DNA of 64,000 bases from Micromonospora_G sp044458865 (GCF_044458865.1 NZ_JBITIH010000010.1:124001-188000); one strand, 5' to 3'; positions 17,784 to 29,126 are shown, numbered from the stretch's first letter. The notes: generated by a model from the sequence alone, not told the origin. Translations and numbers: made by a program.

Positions 17784-19378
17784 CCACCCGGCGGCGGACC
17801 GTACGGCCCGTGACCGGCTGACGGCGGCTGCCCGTACCCGGGCGGGACCGACGGACCGTAACCGGGCGGCGGACCGTAACCGGGCGGCGGCGTGTAACCC
17901 GACGGCGGACCGTAACCGGGCGGCGGCGTGTAACCCGACGGCGGACCGTATGCGGGAGGCGGACCGTAACCGGGCGGTGTCGCAGTGACCAGGACCACCG
18001 GGATCGGCACCACCGGCTCGTCCGACGCGGCCACCGTGCGCGGCGACCCGTCGGGGAAGGTCAGGTGGTAGTTCACCCCGTCCCAGCGGGCCAGCGGCGC
18101 CTGCGGATCCCGGCCCACGAAGACCTGCCGGTAGGCGGTGATCTGGTGGAGCAACGCCCACTCCTCCTGGGCCGTACGCGCCACGTCGGCCGGCTTGGTG
18201 TCCAGGCCGCGCAGCATCCCGTCGCGGAGCAGCGCGAGCCGGGTGGCGGAGAGCTGGAAACCACGCATCGCCTTCAACCCCGGCTCACCGGCCACCCGCC
18301 GAGCCCACCGCCGGGCCGAGTGGCGTCGGCCGAGAGACCCCAACGCGGCCACCTCCGGCGGACTGATCCAACCGGCCCGTACGTAGTCGGGCAACCTCCG
18401 CTCGGTGAGCCGCCCCTCCCAGCCTCGCAGCCAGACCGCCAGCCCGACCATGCCGAGGAAGATGGGCACCATCACGCCGACGTAGCCGTAGAGCACGATC
18501 AGGTTCTGCCCGAGCGCCGCTGCCAGCGACGGCATCAGGTTCCAGGTGCCGTGCAGCATCATCGCCGCCAGCAGGCCGGCCAGCGGGGCGAAGACCCGGA
18601 TCCGCTTGTCCGCGCTACGGGCCGCGATACCCAGGCCGATCCCGGTCATCGAGGTGAAGAGCGGGTGGGCGAAGCCGGTGAGCAGGATACGCACAATGAA
18701 GATCGCGAAGACGTTCTGCACCCCGGTCGCCGGACCGTACTGATCGGCGCCGGCGGCGTAGCCGTACCCGCCGAGGTAGAGGATGTTCTCCACCATGGCG
18801 AAACCGACCGCCGAGAGTCCGCAGTAGACGATGCCGTCGGTGATGCCGGACCACTCACGGCGGAACAACAGCAACAGCAGGAGTGGACCAAGCGCCTTCG
18901 TCAGCTCCTCGACGAAGGGTGCACCGAGCACCGACACCAGCGAGTCGGGCAGCCCCCAACGAGCGAACTGATCGGCGGTGAGCTCGTTGACCTGCAACGA
19001 GGCGGCGGTGGCGACAAAGGCACCCCAGGCGAAGCTGAGGCCGAGGAAAAGCATCGGCTCGGGCTCGTACCGGTCGAGCCAGAGGAAGCAGGCGATCAAC
19101 ACCGGCACCGGCAGGATCGCCGCGGCCAGGCCGATGAGGAAAGCCTGGAGGCCGAGACTGTCACCGAGCCTGATCGCCATGAAGACCGCGCAGCCGGCGA
19201 TCAGCAGGATCACCACGGCCCACACCAACACCCGCCGCCAGGTCGACCCCCGGCTGGTGATCTTCGCCACCGGCGGCGGCACGGTGCCTGCCGCCCCGTT
19301 CGGCGCGGCAGGCGGAATCAGCGGCGGTTGGGGAGTGCCACCGGGCGGGGTGTCGGCCATGCCGCCCAGCGTAGCCAT
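17774..19378 (-). CDS. PrsW-type intramembrane metalloprotease family protein
   Basis: This protein of about 534 residues has eight or more predicted membrane helices and the PrsW/CAAX-like glutamate motifs: APFVEELTKALGP (EExxK-type) and GFAMVENILYLG (MVEN), with later histidines in SMTGIG and MLHGTWN regions. Relatives include PrsW, which cuts anti-sigma factors inside the membrane; the substrate here is unknown. The N-terminus is Pro-rich and the C-terminus is a repetitive Gly-Tyr-Pro tail (about the last 75 residues) encoded by 36-bp repeats. The start could be 19378 or the ATG at 19360. Confidence 0.85.
   Translation of the reverse strand: MATLGGMADTPPGGTPQPPLIPPAAPNGAAGTVPPPVAKITSRGSTWRRVLVWAVVILLIAGCAVFMAIRLGDSLGLQAFLIGLAAAILPVPVLIACFLWLDRYEPEPMLFLGLSFAWGAFVATAASLQVNELTADQFARWGLPDSLVSVLGAPFVEELTKALGPLLLLLLFRREWSGITDGIVYCGLSAVGFAMVENILYLGGYGYAAGADQYGPATGVQNVFAIFIVRILLTGFAHPLFTSMTGIGLGIAARSADKRIRVFAPLAGLLAAMMLHGTWNLMPSLAAALGQNLIVLYGYVGVMVPIFLGMVGLAVWLRGWEGRLTERRLPDYVRAGWISPPEVAALGSLGRRHSARRWARRVAGEPGLKAMRGFQLSATRLALLRDGMLRGLDTKPADVARTAQEEWALLHQITAYRQVFVGRDPQAPLARWDGVNYHLTFPDGSPRTVAASDEPVVPIPVVLVTATPPGYGPPPAYGPPSGYTPPPGYGPPSGYTPPPGYGPPPGYGPSVPPGYGQPPSAGHGPYGPPPGGYR
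17881..17952. repeat. 36-bp tandem repeat in the PrsW-type gene tail
   Basis: Two near-identical 36-bp units (17881-17916 and 17917-17952) encode the GYGPPSGYTPPP pattern. Shorter degenerate units lie on both sides (about 17850-17980). In-frame repeat number may vary between strains. Confidence 0.8.
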
Positions 19379-19428
19379 CCGCGACCCACTACCCGGACCG
19401 CATCCGGGGCGGATATGCTGCCGATCAG

Positions 19429-19609
19429 GTCACGAGTGCCAGCGACCAACGTCCACAGCCACGATCCGCGACCGGCGACCGCCGGACCAGATCGAGCAGG
19501 TGGACGAAGCCCCAGCTTGCTGGCCGGCAACCCTCGTCGAGTTCGCGGTGGGGTGCCCTGGGTGATGACCGGGCCCAGCTCGACCCCGTGCTGGGCAAGC
19601 GCGGGCCCC
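19429..19609 (+). promoter_or_regulatory. SAM-IV riboswitch
   Basis: The leader carries the conserved blocks of the actinobacterial SAM-IV class in order: GGTCACGAGTGCCAGCG (19429-19444), CTTGCTGGCCGGCAACCC (from 19516), GCGGTGGGGTGCC (19545-19557), GGGTGATGACC (19560-19570) and CAAGCGCGGGCCC (19596-19608). P1 pairs GGTC with GACC, and GCCAGC pairs with GCTGGC. About 60 extra nucleotides lie in the P2 arm, closed by GTCCAC/GTGGAC (19451-19456 with 19500-19505), with an inner CCGGCG/CGCCGG hairpin. It ends 43 nt before the ATG at 19653, so translational control is likely. Confidence 0.93.
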
Positions 19610-19652
19610 ATCCTCAGCAACCGGGGTCCCCGGACTGCCGGAGGTCATACCC

Positions 19653-20924
19653 ATGCATCCCGCTCTCGTCACCCTCCCCTCACCCGCCACGTCGCCGGCA
19701 CCGACCGCCCCCGCCGCCGGACCGCTCGACGTGTTCGGCGTCCCCGACCTGGTGAACCTCGACTACGCCGCCACCGCACCGTGCGCCCGCGTCGCGGCGG
19801 ACGCGGTGACCGAACTGCTGCCCTGGTACGGCAGCGTGCACCGGGGCGCCGGGGGCCTGTCGCAGAAGAGCACCCTCGCCTACGAGCGGGCCCGGCAGAC
19901 GATCGGCGACTTCCTCGGCACCCGGGCCGAGGACGAAGTGATCTTCACCCGGAACACCACCGACGCCCTCAACCTGCTGGCCCGCGCCGTACCGGCCGGG
20001 ACGACGGTGGTCACCTTCGGCGGCGAACACCACGCCAACCTGCTGCCCTGGCCGAACACGGTACGGCTGCCGGTCCCCGAGTCACCCGACGCGGCGATCC
20101 GGGCACTCGCCGAAGCACTGCGGGAACTGCGCCGCGGCAGCGACCGGGCCGCCCCGATCCTGGTCGCGGTCACCGGCGCCAGCAACGTCACCGGAGAACG
20201 CTGGCCGGTGGAGGAACTCGCCGCGATGGCCCACCGGCACGGCGCCCGGATCGCCGTCGACGCCGCCCAGCTCGCTCCGCACGCCCCGGTGGACATCGCC
20301 GCCTCGGGCATCGACTACGTGGCGGTCTCCGGACACAAGCTCTACGCCCCGTTCGGTGCCGGGGTGCTCGCCGGGCGGTCCGACTGGCTCGACGCGGCGA
20401 CGCCGTACCTGCTCGGCGGCGGCGCCACCCTCGGCGTCGGCAGCGCCACCCACGACGTGCGCTGGGCGACCGGACCGGCGCGACACGAGGCCGGTACGCC
20501 GAACCTCTTCGGCGCGGTCGCCCTGGCCGCCGTCTGCACCGCCCTGGAGGAGGCGGACCGAGCCGAACTGCACACCCGGGAGCAGAAGCTGCTCGCCCGG
20601 TTGCGGGCCGGGCTGGACGCCCTGCCGGACGTCGTCGAGCTGCGTACCTTCGGTGCCGACGCCCCCCGGGTCGGCATCGTCTCGTTCGTGGTCGCCGGCC
20701 GGGACTCCGCCGACGTCGCCACCGAGCTGTCCCGGCGCCACGCGATCGGGCTCCGCGACGGCCTGTTCTGCGCCCACCCCCTCGCCCGGCGACTCCTCAC
20801 CGAGGCGGCTGGCCGCAGCGGTCGCACCGACCTGCCACCCACCGCGTTGCGCGCGAGCATCGGCCTGGGCAGCACCGCCGACCACGTCGACCGCCTCCTC
20901 GACGCCCTGGCCGATCTGGGCTGA
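19653..20924 (+). CDS. Cysteine desulfurase-like class V aminotransferase, SAM-IV controlled
   Basis: This 423-residue PLP enzyme of fold type I has NLDYAATAPCARVA near the N-terminus, TRNTTDALNLLA, VTFGGEHHANLLPW, DAAQLAPHAPVD, and the Schiff-base Lys in SGHKLYAPFGAGVL. A cysteine in GLFCAHPLARRL sits where SufS-type desulfurases carry their catalytic loop Cys. It likely acts on a sulfur amino acid. Control by a SAM riboswitch argues for a role in cysteine or methionine sulfur flow rather than general Fe-S assembly; no suf genes are adjacent. CCGGAGG lies 10 nt before the ATG. Confidence 0.87.
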   Translation: MHPALVTLPSPATSPAPTAPAAGPLDVFGVPDLVNLDYAATAPCARVAADAVTELLPWYGSVHRGAGGLSQKSTLAYERARQTIGDFLGTRAEDEVIFTRNTTDALNLLARAVPAGTTVVTFGGEHHANLLPWPNTVRLPVPESPDAAIRALAEALRELRRGSDRAAPILVAVTGASNVTGERWPVEELAAMAHRHGARIAVDAAQLAPHAPVDIAASGIDYVAVSGHKLYAPFGAGVLAGRSDWLDAATPYLLGGGATLGVGSATHDVRWATGPARHEAGTPNLFGAVALAAVCTALEEADRAELHTREQKLLARLRAGLDALPDVVELRTFGADAPRVGIVSFVVAGRDSADVATELSRRHAIGLRDGLFCAHPLARRLLTEAAGRSGRTDLPPTALRASIGLGSTADHVDRLLDALADLG

Positions 20925-20938
20925 CCGGCACCGGATGG

Positions 20939-22144
20939 TCAGTGGGCCGCCGGGCGGGCGGCGTGGGTCGGTCCGGCCTGCGGGCTCACCGCCCGACGGA
21001 CCAGTCGGTTCGCCTCGGTCCGCTCCAGCCCGGTGGCCCGGAGCACGTCACTGGCGGTGGTACGAACCTGGGCGATCACCACGCTGCCGGAGAACCCGAC
21101 ACCCTCGTTGTACGCCCGCCCAGCCGCAGTGACCGCACGCAGCACCCGCTCCCGGGCCGCCTCCGGCTCCAACCCCGCACCGAGTTCCTGGTGCAGCAGC
21201 CGGACCGCGTCGGCAAGCTGACGCACCGCGGAGGCCATCGCGGCCGGGATCGGCTCGTCGTCCTCCAGGGCGGTCACCGCCCGCCGTACCAGCACCCCAC
21301 TGTTGTGTACGGCGTGGTTGATGTACTCGGCGCTCTCCGCGTACCGGGTCAGCGCCCGACGCCGGTTCCACCGGGCAGGGGCGAGGGTGGCCGTCTCTCG
21401 TCCGCCCTCCAGCGCGTCCTGGAGGCCGTCCATGTACTCCTCCACCCGGCGCAGTCGCTCCAGGGCTGTCGACGCCCGGTGGGGATCGTGCTCGGCAAGG
21501 GCGTCCGCGGTGACGGTCAACTGCTCGGCCAGGGTCTCCAGCGCGGGTCTGGCCGCCCGGTCCACGATCCGCAGCGGGTTGAGCGGCAGCAGCAACGCCA
21601 CCACGGCGAGCCCCACCCCACCGCCGATGAGCGCGTCGATGACCCGGGGGAACTCGGGGTCCATCATCGGCTTCGGCGGCAACGCGACCAGCAGTACCGC
21701 GGTGGCCGCCGCCTGGGTCACCACGGCGACGCTGCCACCGAGGAAGATGGTGACGATGATGGAGAGGGTGACGATCACGCCGAGCTGCCACGCTCCGTGG
21801 CCAACCAGGATCACCAGCAGGTCGCCGATTCCGATCCCGACGGCGACTCCGAGGATCAGCTCGATGGTCCGGCGCAGTCGCTGGCCGAGTGAGGAGGCCA
21901 GGGTCCCGACCGCCGAGATCGGCGCGAAGACCGGGTCGGGGTTGCCGAGAATGTCGTGCGAGACGAACCAGGCCAGCAACGCCGCCACACCGGCTTGGAG
22001 GGCGAGCACGAAGTTGGCCCGGACGGCCTGCACCCGATCATGCACCGTGGTCTTCGAACGTTCGCTCAGTTCGCTCACCACATGGTTGACCCGCTCACTG
22101 TCAAGGTCTGCCGCTGAGCGGACCTTGTTCCGGGCGGACTCCAT
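20939..22144 (-). CDS. FUSC/aromatic acid exporter-type membrane protein
   Basis: This 401-residue protein has an N-terminal hydrophilic stretch and then six hydrophobic segments (about residues 45-185), including ALQAGVAALLAWFVS and FAPISAVGTLASSLGQRLRR. The conserved RxxxTxxG-type feature ELILGVAVGIGIGDL follows. The C-terminal half is soluble and helical (LRRVEEYMDGLQDALEGG). The layout is that of FUSC/ArAE-family proteins linked to efflux of aromatic acids; the substrate is unknown. The start is taken at the ATG at 22144. It converges with the desulfurase-like gene. Confidence 0.8.
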   Translation of the reverse strand: MESARNKVRSAADLDSERVNHVVSELSERSKTTVHDRVQAVRANFVLALQAGVAALLAWFVSHDILGNPDPVFAPISAVGTLASSLGQRLRRTIELILGVAVGIGIGDLLVILVGHGAWQLGVIVTLSIIVTIFLGGSVAVVTQAAATAVLLVALPPKPMMDPEFPRVIDALIGGGVGLAVVALLLPLNPLRIVDRAARPALETLAEQLTVTADALAEHDPHRASTALERLRRVEEYMDGLQDALEGGRETATLAPARWNRRRALTRYAESAEYINHAVHNSGVLVRRAVTALEDDEPIPAAMASAVRQLADAVRLLHQELGAGLEPEAARERVLRAVTAAGRAYNEGVGFSGSVVIAQVRTTASDVLRATGLERTEANRLVRRAVSPQAGPTHAARPAAH

Positions 22145-22219
22145 GGCCGGGACTACCCGGCGGACCCGGGCGCAATCCTGCCCAGGAGCACGGATTCCGG
22201 CCGATTCGGCGCCGAGTCG

Positions 22220-22939
22220 ATGACCGGCCTGATCGAGCGCTGGTGCGTGGCGGCCCGGGGAGCGGGCGCCACCGAGACCGAGGCGGCACTCACCGCCGCC
22301 GGTGCGGAACTGCTGCGCCGGTGGCGGGAGCCGCACCGGCACTACCACACCGTCGACCACCTGTGCGCCGTACTCGACGTGATCGACGCCGAGACGGAAC
22401 GACCGACCGGGACGGATCGGTTCGCGGACGCCGGCCGGTCCGGCGCCGACCTTGTCCGGCTCGCCGCCTGGTGCCACGACGCGATCTACGACCCTCGGTC
22501 ACCGGGAGACGCGAACGAACGGGCCAGCGCAGCCCTCGCCGCCGAACTGCTGACCGGGCTCGGCCTACCGGCCGACGCGGTGGCCGAGGTCGTACGCCTG
22601 GTGCTGCTCACCGCCGGACACCGGGTCGAGGCAACCGACCGGAACGGTTCACTGCTCTGCGACGCCGACCTCGCCATCCTCGCCGCCCCCACCGGCCGCT
22701 ACGACGAGTACGCCGCCGCGATCCGCCGGGAGTACGCACACGTACCCGACGCACTGTTCCGGACGGGACGGGCGGCCGTACTGCGGAACCTCCTCGACCT
22801 GCCGACCCGGTACCGGCTGCCCGACCTGGCCGCCCGGTGGGACGGCCCGGCCCGCGACAACCTCACCCGCGAACTGGCTCGCCTCGACCCGGGACCCGCC
22901 GGCGGCCGGTCAGCCGGCGAGGTGCTTCGGGAGACGTAG
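22220..22939 (+). CDS. HD-like metal-dependent phosphohydrolase family protein (COG4339)
   Basis: This 239-residue protein has the family's conserved histidine and acidic motifs: EPHRHYHTVDHL near residue 40, AAWCHDAIYDP near 85, NERASA, and LTAGHR with DADLAILAA further on. These suggest an HD-type metal site. No substrate is established for the group. The last 30 nt overlap the convergent DUF4031 gene. Confidence 0.78.
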   Translation: MTGLIERWCVAARGAGATETEAALTAAGAELLRRWREPHRHYHTVDHLCAVLDVIDAETERPTGTDRFADAGRSGADLVRLAAWCHDAIYDPRSPGDANERASAALAAELLTGLGLPADAVAEVVRLVLLTAGHRVEATDRNGSLLCDADLAILAAPTGRYDEYAAAIRREYAHVPDALFRTGRAAVLRNLLDLPTRYRLPDLAARWDGPARDNLTRELARLDPGPAGGRSAGEVLRET

Positions 22940-23173
22940 GTTCGCCGCGCGGAGCAGGCGGGCGATCTCCCGGCTGGGTACCACCCGCGCGCCGAGCCAG
23001 ACCGCCATCGCGAACCGCTCCTCCGGCAGGTCGTAGTGGTCCCGGTCGAACGCCCGGCGCGGCGAACCGAGCATCTCCGCGAAGGCGTGCAGCTCGGCGT
23101 AGGACACGTCGCTGACCAGGTGCGACCAGAGCCGGTTGCGGGCGGGCCAGGCGGGCGGGTCGACGTACACCAT
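22910..23173 (-). CDS. DUF4031-domain protein
   Basis: This small 87-residue protein starts MVYVDPPAWPARNRLWSHLV and contains SYAELHAFAEMLG, RRAFDRDHYDLP and a C-terminal REIARLLRAANLRLP. This is the typical complete form of the actinobacterial DUF4031 family; no function is known. It diverges from the GlcD-like gene. Confidence 0.82.
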   Translation of the reverse strand: MVYVDPPAWPARNRLWSHLVSDVSYAELHAFAEMLGSPRRAFDRDHYDLPEERFAMAVWLGARVVPSREIARLLRAANLRLPKHLAG

Positions 23174-23209
23174 GGCCGTCACGGTAGTCCGGCGGCTAGC
23201 CTGCCACCC

Positions 23210-24607
23210 ATGGCCGGCTCCCTGATCGACGACCTTCGCGCCACCCTCGGTACGGCCGCCGTACTGACCGACCCCGACCTGCTCCGTGGTTACCAGCGCG
23301 ACGAGGCGGACCTCTGCGAGTCGGCGCCCCCCTCGGTGGTGGTACGCCCTCGGAGCACCGCCGAAGTGGTCGAGGTGGTACGGCTCGCGGCGGCGCACGG
23401 CGTACCGGTCGTCCCGCAGGGAGCCAGGACCGGGCTGGCCGGTGGAGCCAACACGAGCGAGGGAGCGTTGGTGCTCGCCACCAGCGCGATGGACCGGATC
23501 CTGGAGATCGACCCCGTGAACCGGATCGCGGTGCTGCAACCGGGCGTGGTCAACGCCACCCTCGCCGCCGAGGTCGCCAAGCACGGGCTGCGTTACCCGC
23601 CCGACCCGGGCTCCTGGGAGTCCTCCACCATCGGCGGCAACGTCTCCACGAACGCCGGTGGCATGTGCTGCGTGAAGTACGGCGTGACCACCGAGTACGT
23701 CCTCGGCCTGGAGGTGGTGCTCGCCTCGGGTGAGGTGCTGCGCACCGGTCGGCGTACCGCCAAGGGGGTGGCCGGCTACGACCTCACCCGACTCTTCGTC
23801 GGTTCGGAGGGAACCCTCGGGGTGATCACCGAGATCACCGTCTCGCTCCGCCCCGCGCCGGAGGAGTCGCTGACCATGGTCGCGGTCTTCCCGTCGATCG
23901 CCACGGCCGGTGCGGCGGTGGCCGAGATCTCGGCCCAGGGGCTCTCGCCGAGCCTGCTGGAGTTGCTGGACCAGACCCACCTGCGGGCGATCGAGGCGTA
24001 CCGGCCGATGGGACTCCGTACGGATGCGCGGGCGCTGCTGCTCGCGGCGGTCGACACCGGCTCACGGGCCCCGGCCGACCTGGCCCAGCTCGCCGCTGCG
24101 TGCACCGCGACCGGCGCCGACGAGGTCTTCACCGCCACCGACCCGGTCGAGGCGGCGGCGCTGCTCCAGGCCCGCCGGTTGGCCCACCCGGCGATGGAAC
24201 GGTTCGCCGCCGAGGCGTTCCCGGCCGGTAACGGTGGGCTCTTCCTCGACGACGTGGCCGTGCCGCGCAGCCGGCTGGCCGCCCTCCTGGACGGCATCGA
24301 GCGGATCGCCGCCGAGGAGGAGGTGCTGATCGGGGTGGTCGGGCATGCCGGGGACGGCAACATGCACCCGCTGATCGTGGTCGACCGGGCGGACCCGGTC
24401 AGCATGGCTCGCAGCCAGCGGGCCTTCGACGCGATCATGGAGCTGGCCCTGGCCCTCGGCGGCACCTGCACCGGCGAGCACGGGGTCGGGCTGCTCAAAC
24501 GCGACTGGCTGGCCCGCGAGATCGGCCCGGTCGGCGTACGGGTCCATCAGGCGATCAAGGCCGCCCTCGACCCCACCGGCCTCTTCAACCCAGGCAAGGT
24601 CATCTAG
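23210..24607 (+). CDS. GlcD-like FAD-linked oxidase
   Basis: This 465-residue protein has a PCMH-type FAD-binding domain (VVPQGARTGLAGGANTSEGA, PPDPGSWESSTIGGNVSTNA, GVAGYDLTRLFVGSEGTLGV) and a C-terminal FAD-oxidase domain with VGHAGDGNMHPLIVVD and the final GEHGVGLLKRDWL. These are hallmarks of the glycolate oxidase GlcD / D-lactate dehydrogenase group, which oxidises 2-hydroxy acids. No GlcE or GlcF partner is adjacent, so it resembles the single-subunit type. The exact substrate is not determined. It converges with glpD. Confidence 0.9.
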   Translation: MAGSLIDDLRATLGTAAVLTDPDLLRGYQRDEADLCESAPPSVVVRPRSTAEVVEVVRLAAAHGVPVVPQGARTGLAGGANTSEGALVLATSAMDRILEIDPVNRIAVLQPGVVNATLAAEVAKHGLRYPPDPGSWESSTIGGNVSTNAGGMCCVKYGVTTEYVLGLEVVLASGEVLRTGRRTAKGVAGYDLTRLFVGSEGTLGVITEITVSLRPAPEESLTMVAVFPSIATAGAAVAEISAQGLSPSLLELLDQTHLRAIEAYRPMGLRTDARALLLAAVDTGSRAPADLAQLAAACTATGADEVFTATDPVEAAALLQARRLAHPAMERFAAEAFPAGNGGLFLDDVAVPRSRLAALLDGIERIAAEEEVLIGVVGHAGDGNMHPLIVVDRADPVSMARSQRAFDAIMELALALGGTCTGEHGVGLLKRDWLAREIGPVGVRVHQAIKAALDPTGLFNPGKVI

Positions 24608-24652
24608 CCCGGTCGGCGGGACCCGCCCGCCGGGGCGGGGCGGGGCACCCAC

Positions 24653-24761
24653 GGTCAGTGCGAGAGTTCCGCCCCGGCGACATCGGCACCCACGGTCGGC
24701 GCGGCGCGGCGGAACCCTCGGTCAGTGCGGCAGTTCCGCCCCGGCGACATCGGCGCCCACG
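24653..24761. repeat. Direct repeat of the glpD 3' end
   Basis: A 42-nt segment containing the last codons and stop of glpD (24720-24761) is repeated at 24653-24694 with only four mismatches, 67 nt away. The outer copy lies beyond the stop codon, so it is not translated in the annotated gene. Confidence 0.85.
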
Positions 24762-26551
24762 CCCCGGTCGGCGGCAAAGCCCCGCACGTCGGACACGCCG
24801 AGCCGGGCCGCATCGGCGGTGGCGTCGTCGGGCATCCGCTGCGACTGCCGTTCCGCCTCGACCCGGGCCAGGTAGTGCTCCACCTCACGGGCCCGGACCT
24901 GGGCGTCCCAGCCGAGGACCCGACCCATGACCTCGGCGGCGTGTTCGGCCGACTCGGTTCCCCGGTGCGCGGTCTCGAACGAGATCCGGGTCCGTCGGGT
25001 CAGTACGTCGTCCAGGTGCAGCGCCCCCTCGGCGCTGGCCGCGTACGCGACCTCGGCCGCCAGGTACTCGGGCGCGCCGGTGAGCGGTGCGGCGAGCAGT
25101 GGATCGGCCGCGATCAGGGCCAGCAGGTCGACGGTGAGGGTGCCGTACCGCTCCAGGAGGTGCTCCACCACCCCGACCTGGACCCCGTGCCGGCGGGCCA
25201 GGTCGGCCCGGTCCCGCCACATCGGCGGGAATCCGTCCGCGCCGAGCAGCGGCAGGTCGGCGGTACGCGACGGGCGGGCGTTGCCGAGCCGGCGAGCCGC
25301 CCGGTCGACCACGTCACTGGCCATCACCCGGTACGTCGTGTACTTCCCGCCGGCCACCAACAGCAGCCCGAGCATCGGCTCGACCACCGCGTGCTCCCGG
25401 GAGAGCTTCGAGGTGGAGTCCGCCTCACCGGAGAGCAGTGGGCGCAGCCCGGCGTACACGCCCTCGATGTCGGAGGTGGTCAACGGCCGGTCGAGCACGG
25501 TGTTGACCTGCTCCAGCAGGTAGTCGATGTCGCGGGCGGAGGCCGCCGGGTGAGCCCGGTCGAGAGTCCAGTCGGTGTCCGTGGTGCCGATGATCCAGTG
25601 GCCGCCCCAGGGGAGCACGAAGAGCACCGAGGTGGCGGTCCGCAGGATCAGCCCGGCCTCACCGGTGATCGCCGAACGCGGCACCACCAGGTGCACGCCC
25701 TTGGAGGAGCGCACCCGCAGCCCCGGGCGGGCGCCGATGTCGCCGAGCATCCGCGACATGTCGTCACTCCACACCCCGGTCGCGGCGATGACCGTACGGG
25801 CGCTCACCTCGAACTCGGCGTCCGGCGAACCGGGCCGCGCCTCCATGTCGCGTACCCGTACCCCGGTCACCTCGCGGGCCTGCCGGATCAGGCCGACGGC
25901 GCGGGTGCTGGTCACCACGGCCGCGCCGAGACTCGCCGCCGTCCGGGCCAGGGTGACCACCAGGCGGGCGTCGTCGACCTGGCCGTCGTAGTAGCGGATC
26001 GCACCGGCGACCGCGTCGGCACGCAGACTCGGGAAGAGCCGGCGGGCGCCCTCACGGGTCAGGTGGCGGTGCAGCGGCATGCCCCGGCCACCGCCGAAGA
26101 CACCGGCGAACGCGTCGTACGCGGCCACCCCTGCCCCGTAGTACGAGCGCCGCCAGGCCCGTGCGGGCAGCGCCGCCGGGCCGGCTCCTGCGGGGAGCGG
26201 GACCAGGATCGGCACCGGTCGGACCAGGTGCGGCGCGAGCCGGGTGGCGAGCAGGCCACGTTCGGTCAGCGCCTCGTGCACCAGCCCGAATTCGAGCTGT
26301 TCGAGGTAGCGCAGCCCGCCGTGGATGAGCTTGCTGGAGCGGCTGGAGGTGCCGGCGGCGTAGTCACGCGCCTCGACCAGCGCCACCCGAAGCCCACGCG
26401 AAGCGGCGTCGAGGGCGGCGCCCGCGCCGGTCACCCCGCCACCGATCACGAGTACGTCGAACCGCTCGCCCCGCAGGCGGCGCAGATCCGCCGCGCGGCG
26501 GGCCGGAGAGAGTTGGCCGGCTTCGTACCGGGAGATGTTCGGATCACGCAC
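24722..26551 (-). CDS. glpD: Glycerol-3-phosphate dehydrogenase, FAD-dependent
   Basis: This 609-residue flavoprotein has an FAD dinucleotide fold (FDVLVIGGGVTGAGAALDAA) near residue 31, EARDYAAGTSSRSSKLIHGG near 60 and GGLRYLEQ. Further on are a GGHWIIGTTDTDW segment and the C-terminal helical DAO_C domain. The length and motifs match aerobic GlpD, which feeds electrons from glycerol-3-phosphate to quinones at the membrane. No glpK or glpF is nearby. The C-terminal tail past about residue 580 is weakly conserved and has been copied downstream (see the repeat at 24653). Confidence 0.93.
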   Translation of the reverse strand: MRDPNISRYEAGQLSPARRAADLRRLRGERFDVLVIGGGVTGAGAALDAASRGLRVALVEARDYAAGTSSRSSKLIHGGLRYLEQLEFGLVHEALTERGLLATRLAPHLVRPVPILVPLPAGAGPAALPARAWRRSYYGAGVAAYDAFAGVFGGGRGMPLHRHLTREGARRLFPSLRADAVAGAIRYYDGQVDDARLVVTLARTAASLGAAVVTSTRAVGLIRQAREVTGVRVRDMEARPGSPDAEFEVSARTVIAATGVWSDDMSRMLGDIGARPGLRVRSSKGVHLVVPRSAITGEAGLILRTATSVLFVLPWGGHWIIGTTDTDWTLDRAHPAASARDIDYLLEQVNTVLDRPLTTSDIEGVYAGLRPLLSGEADSTSKLSREHAVVEPMLGLLLVAGGKYTTYRVMASDVVDRAARRLGNARPSRTADLPLLGADGFPPMWRDRADLARRHGVQVGVVEHLLERYGTLTVDLLALIAADPLLAAPLTGAPEYLAAEVAYAASAEGALHLDDVLTRRTRISFETAHRGTESAEHAAEVMGRVLGWDAQVRAREVEHYLARVEAERQSQRMPDDATADAARLGVSDVRGFAADRGVGADVAGAELPH

Positions 26552-26614
26552 CTGTCCACGTTAACCGCATCCGGTGAACAGTTCGCGCCCTCGGTGCGTC
26601 GTACTGTTTCCGGC

Positions 26615-29074
<2,460 letters not shown>

Positions 29075-29077
<3 letters not shown>

Positions 29078-29126
29078 GGAAGGGCCCCTTGTTATCGCTT
29101 TTTGTATAGGAAGGGCCCCTTCCTAA
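29075..29126. repeat. GGGCCC palindromic element, copy C
   Basis: This 52-nt element starts at the TAA stop of the subtilase gene itself. Its arms AAGGAAGGGCCCCTTGTTAT and ATAGGAAGGGCCCCTTCCTA flank CGCTTTTTGT. It is the reverse complement of copy D (34358-34409) apart from the asymmetry of one GGGCCCC core. Confidence 0.9.

Noticed and set aside
18065..21892. A 1275-codon plus-strand open frame spanning several genes
   Set aside because: It runs antisense or out of frame across the PrsW-type gene, the desulfurase-like gene and the FUSC gene, all of which have clear family motifs. Its product is Arg/Pro/Gly-rich, as expected of shadow frames in very GC-rich DNA.
26540..26600. PHO box before glpD
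   Set aside because: GTTCACC occurs on the minus strand, but the next similar unit is 14 nt away rather than 11 and matches poorly. It is not supported as a PhoP box.
24725..26614. Extension of the subtilase frame upstream across glpD
   Set aside because: The frame is open only because it is antisense to glpD. The protein becomes convincing from the ATG at 26615, where the membrane helices begin.
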